64,000 bases of DNA, from NCBI GenBank assembly GCA_900317955.1, contig ONIP01000001.1, positions 1-64,000 on the forward strand. Direction: 5' to 3'. The notes beneath the pieces are model-generated. The model was not told where the DNA came from, ran no database searches, and saw only the letters and a list, made by a program, of their open reading frames with translations. The stretch comes from an uncultured Bacteroidales bacterium (GTDB lineage Bacteria; Bacteroidota; Bacteroidia; Bacteroidales; P3). A program made the translations under genes and the position numbers. Below, in pieces: positions 26,938-34,546 of this stretch (position 1 is the first letter of the stretch; each line of letters opens with the position of its first letter).

Positions 26938-28137
26938 ATGTGGTTTACTAATTTACTTACAAATGGTGGCGTAGGAACAACAGTTCTTATGCTATCTGTC
27001 GCTATCTTTGCCGGTCTACTGTTAGGAAAAATCAAGGTTAAAGGCATCACGCTGGGCATAACCTGGGTACTCTTTGTGGGTATCGGGCTGAGTGCCATCG
27101 GAGTTACCTGCAACCACGACATGCTCCACATCATCAAAGAGTTCGGCCTCATTCTCTTTGTTACCGCAGTGGGTTTGCAAGTGGGTCCCGGATTTTTCCG
27201 TTCGTTCAAGAAAGGCGGCCTGGCCATGAACCTGATGGCCGTGGTCAACGTTGCTTTGGGCGTGGGCATTACAATTATTATTGCCAAACTTGCCAATCAA
27301 GAACTCACCGACATGGCAGGTGTTTACACCGGTGCCATCACCAACACTCCCGGACTCTCAGCCGCACAACAAGCCGTGGGCGACCTGGGCTTGGAAGGTG
27401 CTGCCGACCGCTTGGCAGCGGGCTATGCCGTGGCCTATCCCCTGGCTGTGGTGGGCATGATTGTATCTTGCCTGCTTTTACGCTGGTTCTGCCGCATTGA
27501 CCTCAAGAAAGAGCCCACAGAAGAACTCCTGACCAGTCAGACGAGTCCGACCAGTCCGACAACGAGTCAGACCACCAAGAAAGGAGGCATTCTCCTCATC
27601 CCAATCTTCGTTATCATTGCTTTGGGCATAATGCTTGGCTCTATTCCTATTCCCGTGGGCATGAAAGCCCCCGTTAAACTGGGACTGGCCGGTGGCCCGT
27701 TGGTAGTTGCCCTTATTGCCGGATGGCTCGGTGTGAAAAAAGGCTGGTATAGTACTGAATTCACCGACGGACAAGGTGTCCACATGCTCCGCGAGATCGG
27801 TATAGCACTTTTCCTTGCAGGCGTTGGTCTGGGTGCCGGACAAGCATTTGTCGCCACCGTACAAACACACTACATGTGGGTAGTCTACGGCGTCATTATC
27901 ACCATGGTGCCGCCCATCCTCGTGACACTTTTCGGCCGTTTGGTGCTCCACATCAACTACTATACCCTTATGGGTTTCATTGGTGGCTCTCACACCGACC
28001 CGCCTACACTCGCCTTTGCCAACAACGTGGCTCCCGAAGGCTGCAAACTGCCCAACATGGGCTATGCCACGGTCTACCCGCTCACTATGTTCCTCCGTAT
28101 TTTCACGGCACAGTTGCTGGTGTTGATGGCTTTATAA
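26938..28137 (+). CDS. YidE/YbjL-type (aspartate:alanine exchanger family) transporter
   Basis: This 399-residue membrane protein consists of two homologous halves of about five helices each, with the family repeat GxxxTNTPGLSAAQQA near 140 in the first half and GSHTDPPTLAFANN near 350 in the second. The family exchanges small dicarboxylic or amino acids. Members usually carry two TrkA-C (RCK) domains between the halves; here there is only a short Ser/Thr/Pro linker (TSQTSPTSPTTSQTTKKGG, near 197-215). It follows the carbamoyltransferase and may move an amino acid linked to that path (ornithine or citrulline), but this is inferred. The ATG at 26938 is preferred to that at 26914, because upstream is hairpin tail. 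Confidence 0.82.
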   Translation: MWFTNLLTNGGVGTTVLMLSVAIFAGLLLGKIKVKGITLGITWVLFVGIGLSAIGVTCNHDMLHIIKEFGLILFVTAVGLQVGPGFFRSFKKGGLAMNLMAVVNVALGVGITIIIAKLANQELTDMAGVYTGAITNTPGLSAAQQAVGDLGLEGAADRLAAGYAVAYPLAVVGMIVSCLLLRWFCRIDLKKEPTEELLTSQTSPTSPTTSQTTKKGGILLIPIFVIIALGIMLGSIPIPVGMKAPVKLGLAGGPLVVALIAGWLGVKKGWYSTEFTDGQGVHMLREIGIALFLAGVGLGAGQAFVATVQTHYMWVVYGVIITMVPPILVTLFGRLVLHINYYTLMGFIGGSHTDPPTLAFANNVAPEGCKLPNMGYATVYPLTMFLRIFTAQLLVLMAL

Positions 28138-28210
28138 TTGCAACAAGGTTGTCGCTCAATTCCATACTATCGACAAACAGAGAATTCACAAATCCACAAT
28201 AATAAACAAT

Positions 28211-28750
28211 ATGAAAAGAATCCTCACCCTATTTGTAATGTTGTGTCTCACAATGCCCTTGTGGGCACAGACGCCGGTTTTCACCACCTCCAAGGAAGCT
28301 CCTGCAAAGGGTAAGAAAGACGAGGCAAAAGTTCCTGTGAAAATCTATGACGAGAAAATAAACGCCATGACCCAGATTGACAGAGCCATCGAGGAAGCAC
28401 GTAACTCCAACCGATTGGTAATGTGCCAAGTTGGCGGTAACTGGTGCCCATGGTGCATCAAATTCTCCCAATTCATCACCGAGGATAAAGATTTGGCCGA
28501 GATAGTGAAGAAAAATTTCGTCTACATCCACGTCAACACGTCGAAAGCCAACAAAAACACCGAAGCACTGAAACGGTTGGGCAATCCCGGTCGCTTTGGA
28601 TACCCGGTGTTGGTCATTCTCGACACCGACGGCCGCGTCCTTCACATCCAAAACAGTTCTTATCTTGAAGAGGACAAAAGCTACAACTACAAGAAGGTCA
28701 AAGAGTTCTTCTTAAACTGGACCCGCGAGGCCATCGAGAACCTGAAGTAG
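28211..28750 (+). CDS. Exported thioredoxin-fold protein
   Basis: The 179-residue product has a signal peptide (MKRILTLFVMLCLTMPLWAQ) and a thioredoxin-like domain starting near residue 60. GGNWCPWCIKFSQF (about 75-88) holds the CPWC redox pair; the cis-proline region is FGYPVLVILDTDGRV (about 130-144). The motif and length match periplasmic DUF255/thioredoxin_7 reductases, which keep cysteines reduced or form disulphides in exported proteins. It lies 73 bases after the transporter on the same strand and is followed by the first terminator-promoter repeat. Confidence 0.85.
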   Translation: MKRILTLFVMLCLTMPLWAQTPVFTTSKEAPAKGKKDEAKVPVKIYDEKINAMTQIDRAIEEARNSNRLVMCQVGGNWCPWCIKFSQFITEDKDLAEIVKKNFVYIHVNTSKANKNTEALKRLGNPGRFGYPVLVILDTDGRVLHIQNSSYLEEDKSYNYKKVKEFFLNWTREAIENLK

Positions 28751-28815
28751 TCATGCCAATGTGTCAATACGGAAATGCCCCAAGGCACTACCGTATCCGC
28801 ATTTGAACATCGAAT

Positions 28816-28886
28816 CCCTGCCGCCTTCGGGCTGGCAGGGATTTCTTTTTCTTGCCATGTCAGGAAAAAAGTGTATCTTTGCAAAC
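28816..28886 (+). repeat. Terminator-promoter cassette, copy A
   Basis: CCTGCCGCC-TTCG-GGCTGGCAGG is a strong terminator hairpin followed by ATTTCTTTTTCTTG, then GCCATGTCAGGAAAAA and the -7 box TATCTTTG (28874-28881). The same order recurs at 29378 and 30208. It ends the thioredoxin gene transcript and starts the nucleotidyltransferase gene. Confidence 0.75.
28874..28881 (+). promoter_or_regulatory. -7 box (TATCTTTG) for the nucleotidyltransferase gene
   Basis: It fits TAnnTTTG, lies 23 bases before the ATG at 28904, and sits in cassette copy A. Confidence 0.65.
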
Positions 28887-28903
28887 TGAAAGAGGGAATA
28901 TTT

Positions 28904-29200
28904 ATGCTAAGCACACAGGACATAATAACACTACTGGATGGTTTCTTGCCTTACGCAAAAGACCGATATGGCATTACACGTCTGGTCGTGTTTGGCTCTG
29001 TGGCAAGAGGGGAACAGACCGAGGGTAGTGATGTAGATGTATGCTATGAGGGACGTGCCCTTTCGTTGCTCACTCTCGACAGGCTGCAATGTGAGCTCGA
29101 AGAGCTATTAAAATGTCCTGTTGATGCTGTGAGGATACGTGAAAATATGAATCCTGCACTCCTTGCCCAAATAAGAAAGGAGGGTCTATATGTACAATAA
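28904..29200 (+). CDS. Minimal nucleotidyltransferase (MNT), antitoxin of an MNT-HEPN pair
   Basis: This 98-residue protein shows the minimal nucleotidyltransferase core: LVVFGSVARGEQTEGSDVDV near residues 28-47 (the GSxxxR...DxD active site) and a short helical C-terminus. Such proteins are antitoxins that modify and silence a HEPN RNase partner. The start at 28904 (SD-like AGAGGG upstream) is favoured over the upstream ATG at 28775, which lies before the promoter. The next gene, overlapping its end by 11 bases in another frame, is the broken HEPN toxin, so this antitoxin is now alone. Confidence 0.85.
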   Translation: MLSTQDIITLLDGFLPYAKDRYGITRLVVFGSVARGEQTEGSDVDVCYEGRALSLLTLDRLQCELEELLKCPVDAVRIRENMNPALLAQIRKEGLYVQ

Positions 29201-29311
29201 GGACAAGTTCACCATTATTTTGAAGTTGATGCCGAAGTGGTTTTACTGACCGTAAAAGAAGACATCCCCTTTGTAAAGACAGTTGTTGACAAAATGGCAT
29301 CAGACCTATAA
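29190..29311 (+). pseudogene. HEPN (DUF86) toxin remnant with internal deletion
   Basis: ATG at 29190 reads MYNKDKFTIILKL, a typical HEPN start, and stops at 29247-29249. In another frame from about 29207 the sequence gives HHYFEVDAEVVLLTVKEDIP and ends at TAA 29309-29311, the conserved C-terminus of DUF86/HEPN proteins. The middle of about 85 residues, including the Arg of the catalytic RxxxxH motif, is missing and the ends are out of frame. The toxin is therefore dead, although its antitoxin partner remains intact. Confidence 0.8.
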
Positions 29312-29377
29312 TAACCTTTCACGGTGTCATCTCCCATGAATTAGCATAACTCGTTATAGTATTATAGTACCATCCTA

Positions 29378-29505
29378 CCCTGCCGCCTTCGGGCCGGCGG
29401 GGATTTCTTTTTCTTGCCATGTCAGGAAAAATGGGTATCTTTGCAACGTCAAACACTCCGAAGCCCACAAGGGCGAGGGTGGGCGACAGGACATATAGAT
29501 AAGAC
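29378..29505 (+). repeat. Terminator-promoter cassette, copy B
   Basis: It has the same hairpin (CTGCCGCC-TTCG-GGCCGGCGG), T-rich tail, GCCATGTCAGGAAAAA and -7 box TATCTTTG at 29436-29443 as copy A. Its 3' half, from GCAACGTCAAACAC to GACAGGACATATAGATAAGAC, is shared with copy C. It gives a promoter to the following antitoxin gene. Confidence 0.8.
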
Positions 29506-29529
29506 ATAAAAACAAAAGGAGAAAACACC

Positions 29530-29766
29530 ATGTGTACATATAGCATTACATTGAACGACATGTTGATTGAAAAGGCGCGTCCTGCGTTTGCCGATGAGAA
29601 TGCATTGCAACAATGGTTGCAAGAACAGGTATCTATCGCATTGGAAAAGTTTATCGAAAATACCGAATCTGAGCAACATGTGATGGTGAAAGAAAGTCTG
29701 ACGAAGGCCTTCAATGAGTTGCATACGGGTCAGGCAAAGAGGAACGCGCGCCAGTTGTTTTCATAA
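29530..29766 (+). CDS. Antitoxin of a RelB/RelE-type module
   Basis: This 78-residue, all-helical, acidic protein (LNDMLIEKARPAFADENAL, then QQWLQEQVSIALEKFIE) resembles the small antitoxins that precede RelE/ParE-type toxins in Bacteroidetes. It has an unusually clear ribosome-binding site, AAAGGAG, 8 bases before the ATG, rare in this phylum. The toxin frame starts 13 bases downstream. The role rests on this neighbour and the general pattern; no sequence motif is decisive. Confidence 0.7.
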   Translation: MCTYSITLNDMLIEKARPAFADENALQQWLQEQVSIALEKFIENTESEQHVMVKESLTKAFNELHTGQAKRNARQLFS

Positions 29767-29779
29767 ATCATCATTGGCA

Positions 29780-30121
29780 ATGTCTGTAACATTCGACTAT
29801 CTGCCCGAATTCGAAAGGCGGGCAAAATCGTTGTAAAAGAAATACAAATCTTTCAAATCTGACTACCTGGCCTTTCTTGATGCTTTAGAAGAAAAACCTT
29901 ATAGTGGAGAGCCGCTAGGGGACAACACATACAAATATCGAATGTCCATTGCCTCAAAGGGAAAAGGTAAAAGTGGAGGCGCAAGAGTGATAACATACAA
30001 TATTCAGCAAGCCAACGAAGATATTTTTATTACGCTGATGTCCATCTATGACAAGTCCGAAATTAGCAATGTGTCTGATGCCTACTTGCGACAACTAATA
30101 CAAACAATCGAAAAGGAATGA
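29780..30121 (+). pseudogene. RelE/ParE-type toxin gene broken by a stop codon
   Basis: The frame starts MSVTFDYLPEFERRAKSL, then meets TAA at 29834-29836 (codon 19), and continues in frame KKYKSFKSDYLAFLDALEEK to a normal TGA at 30119-30121, 114 codons in all. The downstream part has the family landmarks YRMSIASKGKGKSGGARVIT and LMSIYDKSEISNVSDAYLRQ. A single AAA to TAA change would explain it. The reading frame is otherwise undamaged, so the stop is recent, or a sequencing error. The antitoxin upstream is intact. Confidence 0.8.
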
Positions 30122-30207
30122 TTACTAAACAGAAAAGTATGAGTAACATGTCATAAAGGAACATAATAAACATACTTTGAGCTAACTGCTCATTTCTTCA
30201 CCCCCAT

Positions 30208-30336
30208 TCCCTGCTGGTCTATGCTGGCGGGGATTTCTTTTTCTTGTTATGTCGAGAAAAATGTGTATCTTTGCAACGTCAAACACCCCGAAGTCCGCAA
30301 GGGTGAGGGGTGGGCGACAGGACATATAGATAAGAC
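30208..30336 (+). repeat. Terminator-promoter cassette, copy C
   Basis: It shares with copy B the run from GGCGGGGATTTCTTTTTCTT to ATATAGATAAGAC, with scattered changes, and has -7 box TATCTTTG at 30266-30273. The hairpin arm on its left has diverged (CCTGCTGGTCTATGCTGGCGGG). Its promoter could drive the HEPN gene at 30635 through a 350-base leader. Confidence 0.75.
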
Positions 30337-30456
30337 GTTGTAACGCGTTTATCTGCGGCTTGTTTGAATCTCGCAAGTTCTACTTGACTCCGCAATAACG
30401 CAATGTTCAATGTCCATGGTTGGGCATATAGTGTTCTACTATATACCGTCAGCGTG

Positions 30457-30545
30457 GGCTTCGGCATTGCTTATTCTGAGTCAAAGGCAATGCGAGAGCC
30501 TAAACAAGCGGGATAAGCAAAGTAGCAGATTCCCGCGCTCTTTTT
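30457..30545 (+). promoter_or_regulatory. Structured leader with two hairpins before the HEPN gene
   Basis: GGCT-TCG-GCATTGC (30457-30470) pairs with GCAATGC-GAG-AGCC (30487-30500) through a symmetric inner loop. A second hairpin pairs GCGGGA (30508-30513) with TCCCGC (30531-30536) and is followed by GCTCTTTTT, so it can act as a terminator. Lying between promoter copy C and the HEPN gene, it may be an attenuator or the end of a short RNA. The rest of the gap (30122-30634) shows only the cassette. I do not recognise a named RNA family. Confidence 0.4.
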
Positions 30546-30634
30546 ATATGCTCCCTCCAACACAATTATCACTCCAACGTCAAGGGAATCGCGCTGGGAA
30601 GAAGTTGCACCCGACACGGATTAGGGATATAGGA

Positions 30635-31387
30635 ATGACAAAATCGTATCAAATTTATGATGGAAAGATTCGTTCTCTAAATCAGCATTTGCAATTAATG
30701 GATATTGCTCTTAATGTTGCTAACAAAAAATGTAAAGAGCAGGCAGAGGACACTATGACAATAGCAAAAGCATTGAGTTCAGACGTGAATATCCATCCTC
30801 AACTCAATGCTCCGGCCAGAGCAAAAGATATTAACAGAACTTTTACAACGTCGAGAATCAAAATAAATGAACAGGCAATAATAGAATTATATGCAGCATT
30901 TTCAGACTATTGTTTGTCATTAATTAAAGAATTGGCACATTCTAATTCAAAAAAAAGAATTCTTGGATTGTACTATAGTACAAATCAAAAATCTCAAGAT
31001 TCATTATCCTATAAAGATATACTTGACTTGGGCTCATATGATAATGTTATTAACGAAATCGCAAGTAAGGTATTTCGTAGAATAGAAAATATAAAGAGTA
31101 CTACCTTTCAGGTAGAGGTGTTCATTAAAAATTTAGGTATTGATGTACCTGGTGATTTAAAGAATGACGCTATTTTATATTTGGTTGTCAGACATTTAAT
31201 TATTCACAATAATTCAAAAGTAGACGATGACTTTAACGGCAAGAATAAAAAGGGATTAGTTGAGACTAATGCTAATGGGAAAATAAAAATAAACTACGCA
31301 CTTTCAAGTGCAGCAATAACAAAAGTTACCGAATTATGTAAGATGATTGATGAAGAAATTATCAAAAAAGGACTACTTAATAAATAA
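30635..31387 (+). CDS. HEPN-like protein, possible defence RNase
   Basis: This 250-residue protein begins MTKSYQIYDGKIRSLNQHLQ and is mainly helical, AT-rich and Lys/Asn-rich. In the C-terminal third, VVRHLIIHNNSKVDDDF carries R186-x4-H191, the RxxxxH motif of HEPN RNases, followed by the typical Asn-Asn and acidic residues. This arrangement (R-x-x-x-x-H-N-N) is seen in abortive-infection and RiboL-PSP-HEPN type proteins. No antitoxin gene is next to it. The frame is open 75 codons further upstream but that part overlaps the structured leader. The gene lies in the accessory island, five bases before the BspA-like gene; its role in defence is inferred. Confidence 0.6.
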   Translation: MTKSYQIYDGKIRSLNQHLQLMDIALNVANKKCKEQAEDTMTIAKALSSDVNIHPQLNAPARAKDINRTFTTSRIKINEQAIIELYAAFSDYCLSLIKELAHSNSKKRILGLYYSTNQKSQDSLSYKDILDLGSYDNVINEIASKVFRRIENIKSTTFQVEVFIKNLGIDVPGDLKNDAILYLVVRHLIIHNNSKVDDDFNGKNKKGLVETNANGKIKINYALSSAAITKVTELCKMIDEEIIKKGLLNK

Positions 31388-31392
31388 GGGGA

Positions 31393-34347
31393 ATGAAACG
31401 CATTATTCTATTTGTTTTTGCAATTGTTGCAATACTTCAAAAAACTTTTGCATACGATTTTAGTGCCATTGCGCCTACTGGACAGACTTTGTATTATTAC
31501 ATAATTGGTGGGAATGAAGTAGTTGTAACTTATCCTTCGTATTATTGGGGTAGCTACTCCCAGCCTACAGGCAGTCTAACGATTCCAAATAGTGTATCTT
31601 GTTGGGGAAACTCCTATTCCGTCACCCAAATTGGACATGATGCATTCCATGGCTGTAGCGGACTGACCTCTGTCACTATACCTAACTCTGTCACCCAAAT
31701 TGGAAGTTATGCATTCTATGGCTGTAGTGGAATGACCTCTGTCACTATTGGTAGTTCGGTCACCCAGATTGGACAAGAAGCATTCTATGGTTGTAGCGGA
31801 CTGACCTCTGTCACTATTCCCAATTCTGTCACCAACATTGGAGGCGGAGTATTCTATGGCTGTAGCGGACTGACCTCTGTCACTATCCCCAATTCCGTTA
31901 CCACCATTGGAAATTCTGCGTTCTATGGCTGTAGTGGACTGTCATCAGTTACTATTCCCAATTCGGTCACCCAGATTGGATACCGGGCATTCGCTGGATG
32001 TGGTGGGCTGACAACGGTGTATTTCAATGCTGATAGTTGTAGCGCAGGGTCGTTTGAAGCTAATCCTTTTTATGGGGACACAAACATATCAACCATAAAC
32101 TTTGGAAATAGTGTTTCAGTAATACCGTCATATCTCTGTTATGGTCTAAGCGGACTGACCTCGGTTACCATTCCCAATTCGGTCACCCATATTGGAAACC
32201 GGGCATTCGCTGGTTGCAGTGGGCTGACGACGCTGAATTTCAATGCTGATAGTTGCTACAGCGTATGTACGTCGTATTATAATAATAGTGCTTTTTATGG
32301 AGACACTAACATCTCAACTATAAACTTTGGAAATAGTGTGACTATAATACCGTCATATCTCTGTCGTGGTCTAAGCGGACTGACATCGGTTACTATTCCC
32401 AATTCAGTTACCCATATTGGAGACGATGCATTCACTGGTTGCAGCGGTCTGACGACGGTGAATTTCAATGCTAATAGTTGCTACAGCGCAGGGGAGTATT
32501 ATAATACTAGGGCTTTTGATGGAGACACCAACATTTCAACAATAAATATTGGAAATAGTGTGACCATAATTCCGTCATATCTCTGTTATGGTCTAAGCGG
32601 ACTGACCTCGGTTACTATTCCCAATTCGGTTACCCGTATTGGAGAAGATGCATTCACTGGTTGCAGCGGTCTGACGACGGTGAATTTCAATGCTGATAGT
32701 TGCAGTACATCGGGGTCTGGTAATAGTCCTTTTATGGGGGACACAAATATCTCAACTATAAACTTTGGAAATAGTGTGACTATAATACCGTCATATCTCT
32801 GTCGTGGTCTAAGCGGACTGACAACTGTCACTATCCCCAATTCCGTTACCACCATTGGAAGTTCTGTGTTCTATGGCTGTACTAGATTAGATACAGTTTG
32901 GCTTTTGCCCAATGTGCCTCCGTTGATAAGTTATGTTTATAATTTGTTTCCTTCGACTGTTGATTGCTTTTTTGTCAGTTGTGAAGCGTATAGCGCATAC
33001 TATAGTACTTCGGGATGGATCGGGTACAGGAATCGTCTTCAGATTTATAATTTGCCAAACTTTATTGTAAATGTTTTAGTTAACAATACAGCATTTGGTA
33101 CAGCTACTATAATACAGCAGGTAAATAACAATGTTTCTTGTGATTCGTTATGCATTATTAGAGCAATGAGTAACTATGGCTTTCATTTCGACCATTGGAG
33201 CAATGGAAGAACGTCGAATCCGGATACGCTTCACATAGTGGGAGACAGCACAATAGTAGCTTATTTCGCGCCTAATCAATATAGTGTTGAGGGTATGTCA
33301 TATTATTTTGATAGAGGGTATGTATCGGGTAGTGACACAGTGGACTACCTTGATACGGTTGTACTAACAGCAACTGCTTATTATGGCTACAGGTTCGACC
33401 ATTGGAGTGACGGGGCATACGAGAACCCACATTCAGTTGTCGCAATTGGAGACAGTATCATTTGGGCATATTTTACCCCTGTGCAGTTCTCGTTATCAGT
33501 CGCCTCGGCTGATGAGAATATGGGTATAGTGTATGGTGGGGGTTTTTTTGGCTATCAGAGTAATAGAACGATTCGTGCAACCGCTAATTATGGTTATCAT
33601 TTTGCATATTGGAATGATGGAGATGCTAATAGTACCCGTACAATCACTTTGACTCAGGATACTTCATTCACGGCTTATTTTGCCCCTAATCGGTACACCC
33701 TATCATTGCAAAGCGCAGACGAGACACTCGGAATTGTGAATGGGGGCGGAGAATATAACTATCATGACACGGTTACAATATCAGCGACAGCAATAGCATC
33801 GCATTACCATTTTGAATCATGGAGCGACAATAACACTGACAATCCAAGGCAAGTAGTCGTTTCAGGAGACATAGCACTAACAGCCGATTTTTCGATTAAT
33901 GTGTATGATGTAGTTCTGGAGGTAGACAGCCTTATTCATGGCACAGTTTCTGGAGACGGTAGCTATACGTATGGTACAGCAGCAACGGTAACTGCTACGC
34001 CATATAGCGGATGGGAATTCTCACATTGGAGTGATGGGGCTACTTACAATCCCTATACTTTTGCAGTCCTGCAAGATACTGTGTTGACTGCCTTTTTTGT
34101 TGTGGAAGGGTCTCAGAATGGTATTGACGGCGTAGACACAATAGCAGCCAATATATACGTAACCAATGGTCAGATTGTAGTGGAGGGTGCAGAGGGCTAC
34201 CCTGTCTGTCTCTACGACGTGGTGGGGCGGTTGCTGGCCACCAGACGTGAGACGGCACAGGAGGTGCTGCTCGATGTGCCTGCCTCGGGTGCCTATCTGG
34301 TGAAGATTGGCGACGCTCCCGCACGGCGCATTGTCGTGCGACGGTAA
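31393..34347 (+). CDS. BspA-like LRR surface protein with T9SS C-terminal domain
   Basis: This 984-residue secreted protein starts MKRIILFVFAIVAILQKTFA. From about residue 55 to 535 it has LRR_5 repeats of 23 residues (GLTSVTIPNSVTQIGxxAFYG), then a longer unit of about 69 residues (FNADSC, GDTNISTINFGNSVTIIPSY, LCYGLSGLTSVTIPNSVT) repeated four times. Residues 555-905 hold five divergent InlB/Listeria-Bacteroides repeats with the HFDHWSDG pattern. The last 70 residues (913-984), with LYDVVGRLLATRRE and a basic end IVVRR, form a T9SS sorting domain. BspA proteins bind host proteins or other bacteria. Most of the gene is AT-rich, while the T9SS end has the composition of the core genome, so the gene looks like a mosaic. 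Confidence 0.88.
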   Translation: MKRIILFVFAIVAILQKTFAYDFSAIAPTGQTLYYYIIGGNEVVVTYPSYYWGSYSQPTGSLTIPNSVSCWGNSYSVTQIGHDAFHGCSGLTSVTIPNSVTQIGSYAFYGCSGMTSVTIGSSVTQIGQEAFYGCSGLTSVTIPNSVTNIGGGVFYGCSGLTSVTIPNSVTTIGNSAFYGCSGLSSVTIPNSVTQIGYRAFAGCGGLTTVYFNADSCSAGSFEANPFYGDTNISTINFGNSVSVIPSYLCYGLSGLTSVTIPNSVTHIGNRAFAGCSGLTTLNFNADSCYSVCTSYYNNSAFYGDTNISTINFGNSVTIIPSYLCRGLSGLTSVTIPNSVTHIGDDAFTGCSGLTTVNFNANSCYSAGEYYNTRAFDGDTNISTINIGNSVTIIPSYLCYGLSGLTSVTIPNSVTRIGEDAFTGCSGLTTVNFNADSCSTSGSGNSPFMGDTNISTINFGNSVTIIPSYLCRGLSGLTTVTIPNSVTTIGSSVFYGCTRLDTVWLLPNVPPLISYVYNLFPSTVDCFFVSCEAYSAYYSTSGWIGYRNRLQIYNLPNFIVNVLVNNTAFGTATIIQQVNNNVSCDSLCIIRAMSNYGFHFDHWSNGRTSNPDTLHIVGDSTIVAYFAPNQYSVEGMSYYFDRGYVSGSDTVDYLDTVVLTATAYYGYRFDHWSDGAYENPHSVVAIGDSIIWAYFTPVQFSLSVASADENMGIVYGGGFFGYQSNRTIRATANYGYHFAYWNDGDANSTRTITLTQDTSFTAYFAPNRYTLSLQSADETLGIVNGGGEYNYHDTVTISATAIASHYHFESWSDNNTDNPRQVVVSGDIALTADFSINVYDVVLEVDSLIHGTVSGDGSYTYGTAATVTATPYSGWEFSHWSDGATYNPYTFAVLQDTVLTAFFVVEGSQNGIDGVDTIAANIYVTNGQIVVEGAEGYPVCLYDVVGRLLATRRETAQEVLLDVPASGAYLVKIGDAPARRIVVRR

Positions 34348-34418
34348 CGTTTGAATGCGTTAATGTGTGAACGTGTTAATTCTTTAATCAGACTAACTGA
34401 ATACTTTATTAACGGATT

Positions 34419-34480
34419 GAAAAACACGAATTGCCTTGAATTAACCATTAATGGATAGTTCATGGAAATTCGTGTTTTTC
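34419..34480. repeat. Inverted repeat in intergenic region
   Basis: GAAAAACACGAATT (34419-34432) is the exact reverse complement of AATTCGTGTTTTTC (34467-34480), with a 34-base spacer. It lies in the 199-base gap between the BspA-like gene and the nuclease-fold lipoprotein gene and may terminate transcription, or be an interspersed palindromic repeat. Confidence 0.6.
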
Positions 34481-34513
34481 ATACACACTTGTGTGCAATT
34501 CATTTTTTTTGTG

Positions 34514-34521
34514 TATCTTTG
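34514..34521 (+). promoter_or_regulatory. -7 box (TATCTTTG) for the nuclease-fold lipoprotein gene
   Basis: It fits TAnnTTTG and lies 25 bases before the ATG at 34547. Confidence 0.65.
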
Positions 34522-34546
34522 CAATGTGAAATAAATTCTTACAAAG

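Noticed and set aside
29417..29500. Short open frame MSGKMGIFATSNTPKPTRAR over cassette copy B
   Set aside because: The frame runs through the -7 box and is not kept in copy A; the DNA repeat explains the similarity with copy C.
31576..32855. CRISPR-like regular repeats in the BspA-like gene
   Set aside because: The periodic DNA repeats are coding, in frame, and give leucine-rich repeat units.
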